A stretch of DNA of 64,000 bases, taken from positions 12,599,632 to 12,663,631 of the forward strand of contig CM033105.1 of assembly GCA_019321725.1 (NCBI GenBank). The letters run 5' to 3'. How positions within the stretch are numbered: the first letter of the stretch is position 1; every line of letters starts with the position of its first letter. Shown in pieces: positions 11,628 through 24,127 of the stretch. Under the pieces are notes generated by a model. The model had not been told where the DNA came from, searched no databases, and saw only the letters and a list, made by a program, of their open reading frames with translations. Position numbers and translations under genes: made by a program. The stretch is from Paulownia fortunei (taxonomy: Eukaryota > Streptophyta > Magnoliopsida > Lamiales > Paulowniaceae).

Positions 11628-13144
11628 TGTTGATCCCAAATGGCATAAAAAAATCTAGAGTGGTGGGGGTTGAATAGACCTTTTAAAACTTTTTACTTGA
11701 ACTTCGAAGCCCTTACGAAAATACCACTTTTTGAACGTTATACTCTTCCCTTTTGGAAATACTTACGCCTAGTTTTAGTTAAGTGATATATCAACTAAGT
11801 TGCTCACTGTAATGTTCCAATTGGTGTGGACCTTTGAGAATAACTCAATAGACCACAAAGTTATGTAGTGGAAATATAGTTAAATAATTAAATACATAGG
11901 GGATATTTTGCATGTTATGCAATTTAATTCGAACAATGTTTACAGATAAACACAACTACAAGGATGTAAATAAGCAAGTAAATCAAACCGCATAAATGAA
12001 AATTGTAGATATGTAAATAACATATTAATATTAAAGTGGCTCGAAGGTGGGGTAATCCTTCGATTCTACTCTAACCTTAACACATAGAAGGAACTCAATA
12101 GAACAAATTAAGACTTATTACTAAGCCAACTATAATTCAACAACTTAGTTCCCTAAAGTGAGTCTCTAGTTTCTTCTGAGCCTCTTGTTCCCCGAATTCA
12201 GTAACACTGCAGCCTGATATTCCCACACAAGTCTAATTGAAAAATCTTCCCACATGGTCCAATTCTTAATTTTTCCCACACAAGTCCAAGTTTGACCTTT
12301 CCCCATACAGGTCCAAGTTCACAGTGATAAGTGTAGCATTCAATAAAGGGATTTATGTAAAAAGGTTGCTGGGTGTTTTTCTTTTCAAACTATTATACCC
12401 CTTATGCTACTTTTTAGAGAGATTGAAGATCATCTCTTTGCATGTATGTTATCTTCAAAGTCTATTAAACTTCACTCTTCAGCTTTCTTTTGTAGCTCTT
12501 CTTGATTTTTTCCCATTACACCTACTTTTCTCGTATCACTGGTGTGACTATTGCATAGTCATAATATGAAACTATTTGAAGATTGTTGCTTTTTTTCCTT
12601 TTTTCTGCCTTGTTTCTGCTTTCTATGTGTTGGTTTGGACTATAGTGACTTATTAGTGAGAGGTTTATGAATATAACATAATCATTTGAAGGTACACATT
12701 TCCTCACTCTGCTGTGACCCCTTAGCCTCGTTAAGTGCACTCTCTGATCTTGGACATGGCCGCTTCTCAAAATTTTGTCAATATACATTTAAAATCTTAG
12801 GACATGGCTGACCCATTGATCTCCTAGTGACTTCACATCCTCAATTGACCGCTTTAGCCCTCACGTTTGTTGAAACCCTTAGCTCGACTAAGCCTTCTAC
12901 TTCAATCTTGGACTTGTCATCTTAGTCTTGTACTCTGGTCTTGGACTTTTCATCTTAGTCTTGAACTCTTTATCATTATTTTGTTCGTCAACTCTACTTC
13001 TTTAGGCTAAGTTTTTTTTGTATACTACCTAGTAGTGTAGCCTTTACAATGGTCCTACATAATTAGAAAATATTTCAAGAGTTTTAGAGATCTATCCTAA
13101 ATTAACCTACTCATCATCAAAATCTATTTAAGTTGATCCTAACA
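11628..13144 (-). repeat. 5' LTR of the older copia element (1517 bp)
   Basis: On the + strand it begins TGTTGATCCC and ends GATCCTAACA. On the - strand that is TGTTAGGATC...GGGATCAACA, with matching TGTT/AACA tips. It is adjacent to the primer-binding site at 11614-11625 and to gag. The target duplication would be AGGCT (13145-13149); its partner is lost with the left half of the element. Confidence 0.8.
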
Positions 13145-14292
13145 AGGCTACTCTTCTAAGGGCACAACTTAACCCTGGGTGAGACAACTCATCAACAAAC
13201 ATAACTAGTCACCCAATAATCAATGTGGTCGAGATAAAATTTCCTTGGTCCAATATTTAGCCAACTCGAGGTAAAAGTGAGAATCACCTCACCTAACTCA
13301 AGCGAATCGCTCTATAAAGACACCCAAGCTAACCTACTAAGTGAAGCAATGTGCCGGCCGAGGTAATTCCTCGCTTGAGCCTAAAGCTGTTGGGTAAGGT
13401 AAGCCTCACCCATGCCCAGGTTATCGGGTGAGACAAAGTCTCGCATGCACCCAGGCCATCGTGCGAGGCCATGCCTTGCCCACTCGCAAGACATCGAGTG
13501 AGGACACACCTTGCCCACACTTTTGTCACTAGGCGAGGTAACCCCTAGCCTATGTTAGTTTGTTAAGCCCTTGCCTAATACATCAATCTTCGAATGGAGG
13601 ATCTGCTTTGCCGAACTAGATTCTTGAACAAACCACTCATAAGAGGATGCACCTCCCCACTCTAAAGATGATCCAGATAATTAAATTACTTACTCTCTGT
13701 CACCCTACCCTCTACGCTGCCTACTTGGAATTGGACAGTTATATGATGGGTATCCTAATAATTCTAGCCAAATTAAATAATTTGAGCCAATCTTTCAAAA
13801 GACCCCAATCCAGCAGGCTCAAGCCTATAAATATAATAAACCCTGGTGATGCACCATTTTGTTCCATCATTAAAAGGGTTCCATCTTTTTAGTTACTGCT
13901 TTAGTTCTTTGTTCACCTTTTGAACTAGGAATCATACACTAATATTCTAGACTAGGATAGTGAGATCAAATTTACTAACACAAATTTGATAGTCCGTGGA
14001 TATTCTAATGTGTGGATACCATTAAAGAGGTGGTGTGTGGAACCCTAAGTGAATCAGAATTTCTAATACGAGTGTTTGAACGATTTGAATCATTTCACAC
14101 TTTACACAATCAAAGTATATTTCAGGTATAACTTTCAAGTGCATTTTTAGTTAAGGAGTAATCATAAACGCTAACCGATCAATCATATCGATTAACGAGA
14201 TTAGGTATGTCATATACGATATGCGATATTAATTTTAAATTAATTTTTAAATATTTATTGCATTAGCATCTCGGTGCATATGAATCCAACAC
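13145..14292. repeat. Unclassified dispersed repeat, probably an old LTR fragment
   Basis: It is less AT-rich than its surroundings. It includes a cluster of diverged direct repeats of about 34 bp at 13370-13550 built on words like CGAGTGAGG and TTGCCCA. A TATA-like CTATAAATA lies at about 13826, followed by a stretch that ends AATCCAACA at 14292. The layout (TATA-like box, then a transcribed tail ending in CA) suggests the 3' part of an LTR. No coding part, primer-binding site or second copy is visible, so the class is open. Confidence 0.4.
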
Positions 14293-17200
14293 CAATTTAA
14301 TACCAATCTAGTTAGCTCGCCAAGTACTATTTTAACACTACTAACTCTTAATAATTACTTTAAGGACAATAATTTAAATTAGATAAAATTTTCAGTTTTT
14401 AATAGGGGTGTTAACTTGGTAAAATAAAATCGAATCGAATAAAAATTTAGGTAAATCGAGAATTTGGTGCACTAAAATTCTATACCAAATATTTGACCTA
14501 ACTAATCAATTTTTTTTGGTTATTACCTTTTATTTATTTATTTTATTTGTTTGGAAATTCGATTAACCAATTTTCTCTTAAAAAAGTAAAATAGTTAAAA
14601 AAAGCTAAATAATAAAGTTATATCGCAGTTCTTTTTTATATTTCTAGTCTTGGTGACTAAAAAAATAAAAAAATAGTATAAAATAAATTGTAAACATTTA
14701 AGTATTATATAAAAATAATATTTAAAATTATATCTTAATTATAATTCAATATTAGGTATGGTTTCAAAAACTGAAAGCAAACTGAATACCAAAATAAAAA
14801 TTTATATCGAACTACATTTTTTGATTCGTTTTTGTTATATACTAATTTTTTATTTAGTCTATTTATTGAAAATTGTGAATATCTATAATTTTCTAACTCT
14901 TATCTAAAATTTGTCTAGGATAAATAGATAAGTGTGAGAGTGAGGGAGTATAAGTTCATATATTTCAAATTTATTGCTTTTTTTTTCTTTGTGGGGTTAT
15001 TCTAAAATAGCACTATATTTTTAAAATTAATTAAAGTAATAAAATATTACGATTAACTTTCAGTCATTATTTTTAAAAGTAATAATATCAAAATGCATTA
15101 AATTTGTAATTTTTTAATTATTATTTTAATTTTTATGTTACATCAAATTAAAGTCATTATCTTGAGATGGATGGAGTATCCATCAGCTATTAGTTTCCCC
15201 AATCAATGACCACCGTGCTTGGAACCACGTCATGCACCGCTGGCATGGCAAAAATTTTACTCAAAAAGAAAAGGAAATTAAAAATGCAAGAATGAAGATT
15301 AATATAATGAAGTAGATATGGTGCTGGCCGAGTATAATTTAGAGTTAAGCACATCATATATATTAGCATTGTTTATATCGAAACATGGTAGGACCCATGT
15401 GCAATAATGGAGAAAAGATGTTCGTTGTATGCATTCCCAAAGGCAGCAATCAGAGAAAGACGACAAAAGGTACCTTTTTGGTCTCTAAAATTAACAATAC
15501 AAAGAATCACAAGTCTGAACATAATCTACTGTACCATCGCCACACGGCTCCACCACCATTTTTCTGTGTGGTTGTGTTTGCTTCTGTCCAACCCCACCCC
15601 AAACCCCTACCCCGCTATTATTATCCATAACTCCCGCTCTGTCGTCTCTTCTCTCCTCTCATGGTATCTTCTCTTTCTTCATAAAAGACATGCCTATAAA
15701 TACAAACCATTCCATACTAATTTTTTGTTAATACGATGAGCATACTTGTAATTATCAGATGTTGAAGACCTTAAGTAAAGTTTCATTTTAAAAAATTGTT
15801 GTGTGAATTTTAAATGGATGGATTATCGGTAAATTTTATTTTTCTTTTTTAATTCATAAAAACTATTTATAAAAGAATTGGATAGAATAATTTCAATCTT
15901 TTTCAATGCTTTTTATACTGATTGTACATTTGTGACGTGAAATAAAAAGAAACAATTTGTTATAAAGCATCTTACTTATTTTTAATAATTTGTATTCTCT
16001 ATTTTTAATTTGTGTTTTATCTTATTTTTCACATTATAAATGTACCTTAAGTGCTATATATCATGCACAATCAAATATATATTTGAATAATTATTTTATG
16101 CACTTGTCCTATATTTAGATAAAAAAATAAAATTTAAATTTGAAAGAGATTCAACTCATATTTGTGACTCTCAAAACAAATAGTTCAATCATTTATTATA
16201 AAATGATATTTCATCTTTTATTATATTTCACCAATACATGTCATATGTTCATTGCGATGTCATCAATATATACATGATGTATATTGATGAAATAAAATAC
16301 AAAATAAAATATTATTTTACAATATAAGATCCGAATTGCAAAAAAAATTGATTGTTATTTTTCAAACTTCACAAAATGGTGACAATAAAAGGCCAGAATA
16401 ACTAAAAAAATCTGTTAGTTGCGATCATCATTTTATTGACCTAAAAAAGTAAGAAGACTCAAGAAAAATAGAGATAACCAATAGAAACCAAAACACAATT
16501 CTTCTTGTGGCAACCGCTTCCTACTAATTTGTGGTCCTTATATAGCATTACATCCTAAATGGTCAAGGACAATAAATGATCCTAACCACCAAGAGGATAC
16601 TCTTGCTTGGACAGATGGTGGTCAAGTGATCCGTTAGATACATTCATTCGATGTTGTGTGTATCCTCACTAAAAAAAAAACACAAACAAAAAAAAAAAGC
16701 AAACAAACAGAAGCAATATGTTATGTAATAATGTAAAAAGTTATCATTAATTATAGATATTAAGTGATATGAATTTTTATTTTGTTAAAAAAGTAATTTT
16801 GAAAAGGTTAATAATAACAAGATTTGTGTTTAAGTATCACTATTGATTACTAATAATACAGTATAGTAATAATAAATTTTTTATCATAATTTATATAAAG
16901 TGACAAATTTTTCTTATCATTAGATTAGGACTAAGCATAAAAGAATTTGAAAACCGTCTGAATCGCCTGAATTAAACTGCAGAAAATATTTTTTGTCAAT
17001 TCTCTTCAAAAAATGCACTTTAAAAATTTAGTAAAACACACAACGTGATTTTATGACAGTTCAAGTTTCTAATATTGAACTGCACCGCTACATATATATA
17101 ATTTTTTATTATCAAATATATAAAATTAATTTTAATAGTTAATTCTTGACTAAGCACGCGGAAGACCTACTCAACAGACAATATACCTACTTGACTGCAA

Positions 17201-19586
17201 CCTATACAATTGATGAAATATGATTTAATGATTCCATTAAGTTATTGAAACCTTTTAAGTATTATTAAATTATTTGACTACTTTGTTATAATTTTGATGT
17301 TACAAAGAAATTCTGTAATAAAATTTAGACTAAAGTTATTATTTTTATTTTATGGCATTAGTTACAACAATTTCGAATTCAGGTCCCTCTAGACTGTGCA
17401 TTACCTTTTCTCTTCAAGGATATTATAATACAATTTCTATATAATGATATTTGGTAAAACCGCACGTGATAATTCAATTTAAAATTAAAAGTAAGAGAAA
17501 TTAAAATCATATTGTGATCACTCCTTTACTATTTTTTCACTTAAATTTGTCACTAAATGTGATTAGTGACAATATAAATAATATACCAATAATGATAAAT
17601 TAAAAATTAGTTAATCACTGAAAATTTATGAATTTTTTATTGTGGCTAAGTAATATCTATTGTCACTTAATATATGTTATTCGTGACAATTTTCGGATTG
17701 CCTCTAAGTATAGTTTTGTTTTTTTTTTGTTTTTCTTCAAGTGCGTGAAGAAATTAATCCACTCTCTTTAATTGGTAGACAAATCAGAAAGGCACTTCTT
17801 ATTTTCTCTGTCTCAAATGTATCATTTTATTTTATTTTTTGAACATAGTAAAATTCAAATTTGTTATTTTTTAATTTTAATCTAAAACTCATTATCCAAA
17901 TTAATTGAATACTTAAGATAGAACAGGGAGTATTATATTATTAGCTTTTTAGGTTTTGCAATTTCATGGTTGTTCTGATTAGCTTACATAAATCACATTG
18001 ATCTTTTTATTTTCCTTCAAAATAAGTATCTAAAATAATATTCTTATAGCTATATAAATTTCTGAATTAAATATAGATGATATCTGCATGTGTGAGGAGC
18101 AATAAGTGTTTTATTTGAATATGCCGTTAGGTCATATCTTTTTGTTTGTGTGATCTTGTCCAGATCAATAAGTGGAGTAAGGGATGATGTCATATCTCCA
18201 CAAGACAAACAATCTTAACCATTAAATTTTGTCTTGACCAAACAATAAAAACCATGTATTCGGAATCTTTCTTTCAATCAAAAAAGCCAAAAAATGGAGC
18301 ATTCGTTCTGGACATGCAGGATTTTTTTTTAGTTCCGCTGATAAATTTGCATATTAAATATATGCCTCTCTACAACGATTAAGTGTCATCAAATACAAAA
18401 ATCTTCATTAGTCGTTGCAACTAAATAAATATCTACACATTATTTCACTTAGCTTGCATTATGATAGAAAGATTTGAATTTGATGGGATTGGAAAATTTG
18501 GGAGAAAGGATTTCAAATGATTTCATATAGGGTGGATTTAAAATCCACTTTAATAACTCAAAAATAGTTCAAAATAGAAAATTAAGAATTTGAAATCCAT
18601 TGTATTATGAGATTATCCGAATAAGTTTAATGGATTTGTTATTATAAATTTAAAATTTTATTTTCAAATCTATCAATCCAAATAAAATTTTAATAAAAAC
18701 CTTATTAATAAGTATATTTTCCTAATACGTTCTTTATTTTGTCCACATTGATAATTTTTTATGTAACATTAAGATAATTTGAAATAAGAGTTGAAAGAGT
18801 CTTATTAACATTTTATACCAGTTATTTTAAAGGTGATTATTAAATTTAGTGCTAATCAAAATGTGTTCCTTAGTAAGAGCACTTTTTAATAACTAAAAGA
18901 ATTGCAAATAAACGTCTAAGAAACAATAAGAACATGTGAAGGTGGACAAAAGGGATATATTTCCTAACCATTGTGTTTTCACTAGAGATTTCACTCAATT
19001 AATTCACAGATTTCAGATCAATATTCCGCTGAGCCCACAATATAAAATCGGCTGAACTTCAAAATAAATCTTTGAGGAATTTGGTGGTACAAAAATATAG
19101 TGATGATGTTGCTCTCATGCATGGTAAAATGACATTTTTACGAAGCATGATTCCATGCCAAACGTGAACCGCCAACCTCCCACCTTCTCTATTCAAGACG
19201 ATGTGTGATTAATTTTATTTTGAAGATATAAGCTTTTTGTCATATATGATATTTGAAACTTATAAAATGCTAAATTTTATATCAAAATAACATCACTAAG
19301 CTTATAAAATTTTATTAATCAAAATTATATAATTAATATGTTGAAGTTATAGGAATTTCATAAAATTTGTAAAATAAATTGAGAATTTTTTTTAAATCTT
19401 TTAAAGTAACTGACAAGATTCTAACATTATTTTTCAAGGATCTTATGAATTCATTTATTAAAAATTTTATTAAATTTTTTGAATATCTGATAAGTTCATC
19501 CAAACATCTTTTAAATACACAGATTAAATTAAAACCTAATAAAATTTGATTTTTAATTATCTGCCTTTTAGCCTCCACTTGTTCTC
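14293..19586. other. AT-rich intergenic DNA upstream of DLK2
   Basis: About 5.3 kb without a convincing gene. Short open frames at 15385-15739 have no recognisable domain and look like chance. At about 14400-14850 is a stretch of the kind seen in many plant repeats (GGGGTGTTAA, then CGAATCGAAT). At about 15160-15180 is a remnant GATGGATGGAGTA, like a Stowaway end. Around 18470-18690 is a degenerate inverted arrangement with GATTTGAATTTGATGGG and CAAATCTATCAATCC. The DLK2 promoter should lie at the right end. Confidence 0.6.
17807..17935. mobile_element. Stowaway-like MITE remnant
   Basis: The ends read TATTTTCTCTGTCTCAAATG and GATAGAACAGGGAGTATTA. The right end, reversed, is TACTCCCTGTTCTATC, close to the CTCCCTCYGTCCC terminal repeats of plant Stowaway elements, and TA dinucleotides lie at the edges. 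The interior is short and AT-rich without coding capacity. The terminal repeats are imperfect, so this is an old copy. Confidence 0.45.
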
Positions 19587-19593
19587 TATATAA
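19587..19593 (+). promoter_or_regulatory. Probable TATA box of DLK2
   Basis: TATATAA in a CTCTATATAACT context. A start of transcription about 30 bp downstream would fall near 19620, giving a 5' leader of about 120 bases before the ATG at 19740. The position is plausible, but no transcript data support it. Confidence 0.5.
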
Positions 19594-19739
19594 CTAAGAC
19601 CCAGACCCCAGGAAAATGCACACTAAGCTAGTAACTAGTAGGTATTTTATCCTTTTCTTGGCTCGCACTGTCGCACACACACAATTATATAGTCTTGTCG
19701 TCTTTTTCGGCAGCTGCAGAAACACACACAAAACAAAAG

Positions 19740-22700
19740 ATGGTGATGAGAAAGGATTTGGCGACAGCCATGAACGCCAGAGTCGTTGGTTCAGGTAAAG
19801 AAACGATAGTTCTGGTACATGGGTACGGCGGAGACCAGTCGGTTTGGGACAAGATATTGCCATACTTGGCTGCCCGTCACCGAGTTGTTGTCTTTGATTG
19901 GTGTTTTTCTGGTGCCGTCAAAGATCCAAGCCTCTACGATGCGGTCAGGTACCCAGAGTAAAACTATAATTAAGAGCAAGTTTTATGTGTAATTTGTTTA
20001 AAATGTTAATTTTGGTGTCCCCTTCAGGTACTCTTCCTACGATGCTTTTGCAGAGGACTTAATCTCTATTGTTGATGAGATGAAGTTGGAATCATCAGTT
20101 TTTGTTGGGCATTCCATGTCTGGTCTGATTGGATGCATTGCTTCGATAAAAAGGCCGGACCTCTTCCGCAGGCTGGTACTGGTTGGAGCAACTCCCAGGT
20201 GAGAGGTTTCTTTAAATCTAGCACGCTTTCACTTATTTTAATTTTGGTGGAGAAAAGATGGAAAAGTTTTTGGAAAAATTTATTTTGCGAAGAAAAATAA
20301 AACTTGGAATTAACATTAGTTACTTAATTAAATTATTTATTTTTCTCATTTTTCTGTGAGGAAAATGAGAGAAAATCCCCAGAAAATAATTGTTTACTTC
20401 TTCTTCTTCTTCTTCATTTTTTTTTTTGTTTCCAACACAACCTTCACATCCCTCATCCCATTATTTTCCTCATTGTTTTAATTAGGCAATCAAATTTGAG
20501 ATTTTAGATTTCTTCGATTTTTTTTTCTTTTGTTCTATCATTCCTTTTCTCAAAAGTCTTGAACCAAATCAAGCATAAGAGGATATCGTATGCCTATATA
20601 TATATGTGTGTGTGTGTGTGTATATATATATAAATATATTATATCCATGTATATGTTCTGCCAACATTCAATATCGAAGTGTTTTTCCTTTCAATATCTG
20701 TACGCTGGGTTTTCCAGGAAATGATAAAATATAACAAGAGGTGAAACATACAATAATTCAAGTGGAAATGAGCAAAAAACCGTTTTAAAATTTAATTTAG
20801 CCGCTGAATCTTCTACCCATTCGTCTTATTTATAATTATCTAATTTGATTGGGTTTGGTGTATATTTTTAAAAGTAGTGGTGGTGGTATATTATTATTTT
20901 AAGTAAGAGGACATTTTGTGATTTTTTTTTTAAAATATAGTCTTATTTTGAAATATTCTAAAAAAATAAGAATGATAAATTTGATATAGTGGGTGTATAT
21001 CATATATTCTCTCTCTTTCATTTTTATTAATTTATATCCCATTCCTTTATCCAAAAAATTTAAATTGGCATCGAATTTTAAGATTATAGCTCAAAAAGTG
21101 AAAATTTTGGTATGCCTATGCTTTTGTATTTTAAAATAATAGTTGAGAGTTAGTGGTGTTAATTTTTATTTTAAATGAGAAATAATTCAAGAAAAAAAAT
21201 TCAATTTTAAGAAATCGAATATTTGAAATATGCCAAAAGCAAATAAGAGCAATGACTTTAAGATAGAAGAAGTATATTAGATATTCTCTTCATCCTTTAA
21301 ATTTATTTTTGAGATTTAATGGTATCCTATTATTAATTTAATCAAAAGGTAATTTTAGAAAAGATAATCTAATTTGAGAAACTTAAAATCTTGTTCTACG
21401 ATAATTAAAAATATACAATAAATTTAGGCCAGAATAGGTAAACAAGAGAGTACTTTCGAAAGAAAACTTATTCTTTAGGAAATGAAACATTGCTTTTGGG
21501 TCTCAGAAAAGAAATAAGAGCATTTAATTGCAGAGAAAGTAGAGAATTATATCACATCAGTTTCTAAGTTATTGTTTCCTTGATGTTGTTTACCAATCAG
21601 CTTTGTTTATTATAAAATTACAATATTGAACAATTTAAGTAACTTATTTAAAAGTATTTAGATAATTAGAAACAACATAACACACAATAATATTTGAAGG
21701 TATTATAACATCGGAATTGTCAACTAAATAGTTTTTAAATTAGTCTAAAAGACAAAGAATTTTGTAATTGAATTATAGGAAATAAGATTAATTTGGAAAA
21801 AAAAGAAAGAAACATGCATTTGTGTCAAAACACAAACATTTAAACATAATTGTTGATGAATGAAAACTGAACGTGTTAGGATTAACGCTTATTATCAAGC
21901 TAAATATTATAACTGTTAGGAAACTTCTTGTTTATTTCCTTATACATTTCTTTTGGTATTGAAAGAAAGTATCGATTAGGAGAATCAAACCTGTGACCTT
22001 TCTCTTGAAATCTATTGTTAGATAAAGTGTATACTATTAAGGTAAAAGCTAGAGCTACTAATAGAGAGGCAACTTTAATTTTTTATACAGTTGGCAGTGG
22101 AAAACCCAATATTGTGCAATGTTGGGCATAAGGTGCTGCACCCCCATAAATGCTAAGGTTCGAGTAATACAAATTATATTTTTACAAGTTAAAAGATGAC
22201 AATAAATACAAACAAAATAAAAAAACCATCTATTTTGTATTTGCACAAAATACATCTATATTGGTGCTTTGGCTGACAAAAGTTTTAGTATAACCAACTT
22301 TCTAGTACATGCTCCTGTGTTTTTACGAAAATGCAAAAAAATTTAGTATGTTAAAAAATTAATCTAAAAACCTCATGTGTAATTAAAAAAATATCCGCTC
22401 TTGCTGTTAGTTAAGTCTAATAACGTTACCTTTTTCATGAAATGCCAATAATACCTTTCATTTTGTTAGATTATATTTTTATGAATTGAAAAAGTTAACC
22501 GTTGAATCTAATGTATAAATGTAATGGCGGTATGTAGATAATATTAGCCCTGATTTGAGATCAAAATGATCAATCTTATCACTCAATCATTTCAAAAAAT
22601 AAAAAAATAAAAATTCCATCGATTAAATCTCTTTTAAGATTAATATGAATGTCCCATTTTTTATTCAATTTTCCCAAACAGAAAAAAATCCTACCAGTTG

Positions 22701-24127
22701 GATCTTATATGGAATGAAAATCCAAAGGCATCTTTTCAATCATATATTTTTTTTTTTTTGCAAAAGAAGAAAAGCCTCATAAATATTTCCATCAACCCAT
22801 TTTTTTTATAATATTCATGCTACACTAGGTGTATGGTACACTTGATATGTGTCCTATTTTGTAAAAAAATAGAACATTTGAATAATGGATCTATACCAAA
22901 TATATAGTATTATAAATGTTACATCTAGTGTACATACATTTGGTACATATTCATTATATAAGTATTTCATTTTTCATAAAATTGAATACTTAACTTTCAT
23001 CTATATACCAAGTGTACTGTACATTTAGTGTAGTATGAATATTACTTAAAATATATGAATACAAAATGTAACATCTAGAAGACCGTTGATTCACTTCACT
23101 CTAAAATAGTTAGAAATTTGAGTCAATTTTATAAACTCTTTTTATATTTCAATACTTTAATATAAAATAAATTATTAAAAGTTTTAACTAATCTTTTATT
23201 ATTTTTACATTCTTGATGCTATATATATAGCTTTCAAATGGTTGTGCTTATTGTGTTATTAATTCAAATTTACTCTAAATAGATTAATTTATTTCTTTTA
23301 CGACTGAAACAAGAAGTCGGCAAATTAACTACTCGAAAATGCCAACTGAATATTCAACTACATATGGCTACAGTAAATATTTTACTTTTTCCCAACTTGA
23401 TTTCTAGTAACAATTATGGTATATGGGTTTGCCTTTTACTTTTTTCGAATGTCAATGGATTTATATTTTTCTTCACATTTCTTTTGAATTCCTTGAATTT
23501 TACTAAACATTTTTTTTTTATTTCTCTCTCCCTATTTGGATCTTTTGATCATTCTTACATTTTTCCAAGTAAACAACCAGATCCCCCAATGCTCCCTTTT
23601 ATTTTTTCCATTATTTCTTTGTTGACATATCGATATTAACATTTTTATCAATAACAAAGTTCTTCTTTATAAAATAATTGTGCAACTTTTGATACAGGTT
23701 AATAAACCTGGAAGACTACGAAGGGGGTTTTGAAATGTCAGAGATAGAGCAGCTCTTTTCGAGCATCGAATCCAACTTTGAGCAGTGGGCTTCAAGCTTT
23801 GCTTCTCTTGCGGTGGATGCAAGTGACCCTGTTTCCATAGAAAAGTTCGGAAACTGTTTGAAAAGAATGAGACCTGAAGTTGCACTGTCCTTGGCTAAAA
23901 CTGTGTTCCTGAGTGACTATAGGGACATTCTTGAGAAAGTTGTGACCCCTTGTGACATCATTCAAACCAGAAACGACATCGTCGTCCCAAACTCAGTCCC
24001 CAAGTACATGCAGAGCAAAATCAAGGGGAAATGCGAGATGTACATTATCGACACAGAGGGTCATTTTCCTCAACTAACAGCGCATATCCAGTTTGTTGAG
24101 GTGCTTGATAGAATTTTAGGTCGTTAA
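19740..24127 (+). CDS. DLK2: DLK2, DWARF14-LIKE2 alpha/beta hydrolase (3 exons, 269 aa)
   Basis: Exons are 19740-19948, 20028-20198 and 23698-24127; both introns are GT-AG, phase 2, at AG|GT borders. The product is a D14/KAI2-family alpha/beta hydrolase fold protein, expected in cytosol and nucleus. The nucleophile elbow GHSMSG holds Ser99, RNDIVVP holds Asp220 and GHFPQ holds His249, so the catalytic triad is complete. The oxyanion-side loop is VHGYGGDQSVWDK (26-38). FDWCFSGA (52-59) is close to the FDWLFSGA I recall for Arabidopsis DLK2 and unlike the DNMGAG-type loop of KAI2/D14, so DLK2 is preferred. The lid helices are at about 135-195. Length matches the family (about 265-270). In Arabidopsis, DLK2 is induced by karrikin or strigolactone-type signals through MAX2; its own ligand is unsettled. 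The ATG at 19740 gives the N-terminus MVMRKDLATAMNA, similar in length to known DLK2. An in-frame ATG at 19695 would add 15 residues of low-complexity sequence and is less likely. No disabling change is seen. Confidence 0.93.
19949..20027 (+). other. DLK2 intron 1 (79 bp)
   Basis: GTACCC donor and CCTTCAG acceptor with an AT-rich interior, near the lower size limit of plant introns. Removing it joins Arg70 to YSSYDAFAEDL, which restores the family alignment. If it is retained, translation stops at 19959-19961, four codons past the border. The donor and acceptor both sit in the 7-base word CAGGTAC. Confidence 0.9.
20397..20415. repeat. (CTT)n microsatellite in intron 2
   Basis: About six uninterrupted CTT units, followed by a run of T. 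Confidence 0.9.
20595..20632. repeat. (TA)n(TG)n(TA)n compound microsatellite in intron 2
   Basis: A run of TA, then about eight TG units, then TA again. It is expected to vary in length between individuals. Confidence 0.95.
20999..21282. mobile_element. Possible Stowaway-like MITE in intron 2
   Basis: The left end reads ATATTCTCTCTCTTTCAT and the right end AAGATAGAAGAAGTATATTA, which are roughly inverted copies of each other and resemble degenerate Stowaway tips. The interior is AT-rich and non-coding. The match is weak, and neighbouring sequence at 21283-21460 has a similar look. Confidence 0.3.
22808..23045. mobile_element. MITE-like element with about 44-bp terminal inverted repeats in intron 2
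   Basis: The left arm (22808-22851) contains ATATTCATGCTACACTAGG and GGTACACTTGATA. The right arm (23002-23045), reversed, contains ATATTCATACTACACTAAA and AGTACACTTGGTA. About four in five bases pair over some 44 bp, with a 150-bp AT-rich loop. TA dinucleotides lie at both edges. There is no coding capacity. The family is not one I can name. Confidence 0.6.

Larger units (their letters stand above)
20199..23697 (+). other. DLK2 intron 2 (3499 bp)
   Basis: The donor is CCCAG|GTGAG and the acceptor GATACAG|GTTA. It falls right after the GATPR segment, the position where I recall D14/KAI2 genes having their conserved intron. It is unusually long, AT-rich and without coding frames of interest. 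It contains a CTT repeat, a TA/TG microsatellite and two MITE-like inverted structures, listed separately. I see no LTR retrotransposon in it. Confidence 0.88.

Noticed and set aside
13145..14292. CRISPR-like or gene-coding region suggested by the repeats and higher GC
   Set aside because: The repeats are degenerate and without unique spacers, the organism is a plant, and the open frames there are short and lack domains.
15385..15739. Overlapping open frames of 81 and 110 codons upstream of DLK2
   Set aside because: The two frames overlap on the same strand, show no domain, no promoter and no splice-like extension; composition looks like chance.
19616..19798. Upstream 60-codon frame overlapping the DLK2 start
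   Set aside because: Its ATG falls at or just before the expected transcription start, given the TATA box at 19587, so it may not be in the mRNA. The peptide is the DLK2 leader read in another frame.
23364..23639. 91-codon open frame in DLK2 intron 2
   Set aside because: Very Phe/Leu-rich translation of AT-rich intron sequence, with no domain and no splice support.
19740..24127. Naming the hydrolase KAI2 or D14
   Set aside because: The FDWCFSGA segment, the N-terminus and the GHFPQ ending fit DLK2 better than the KAI2 or D14 forms I recall. A tree would settle it.
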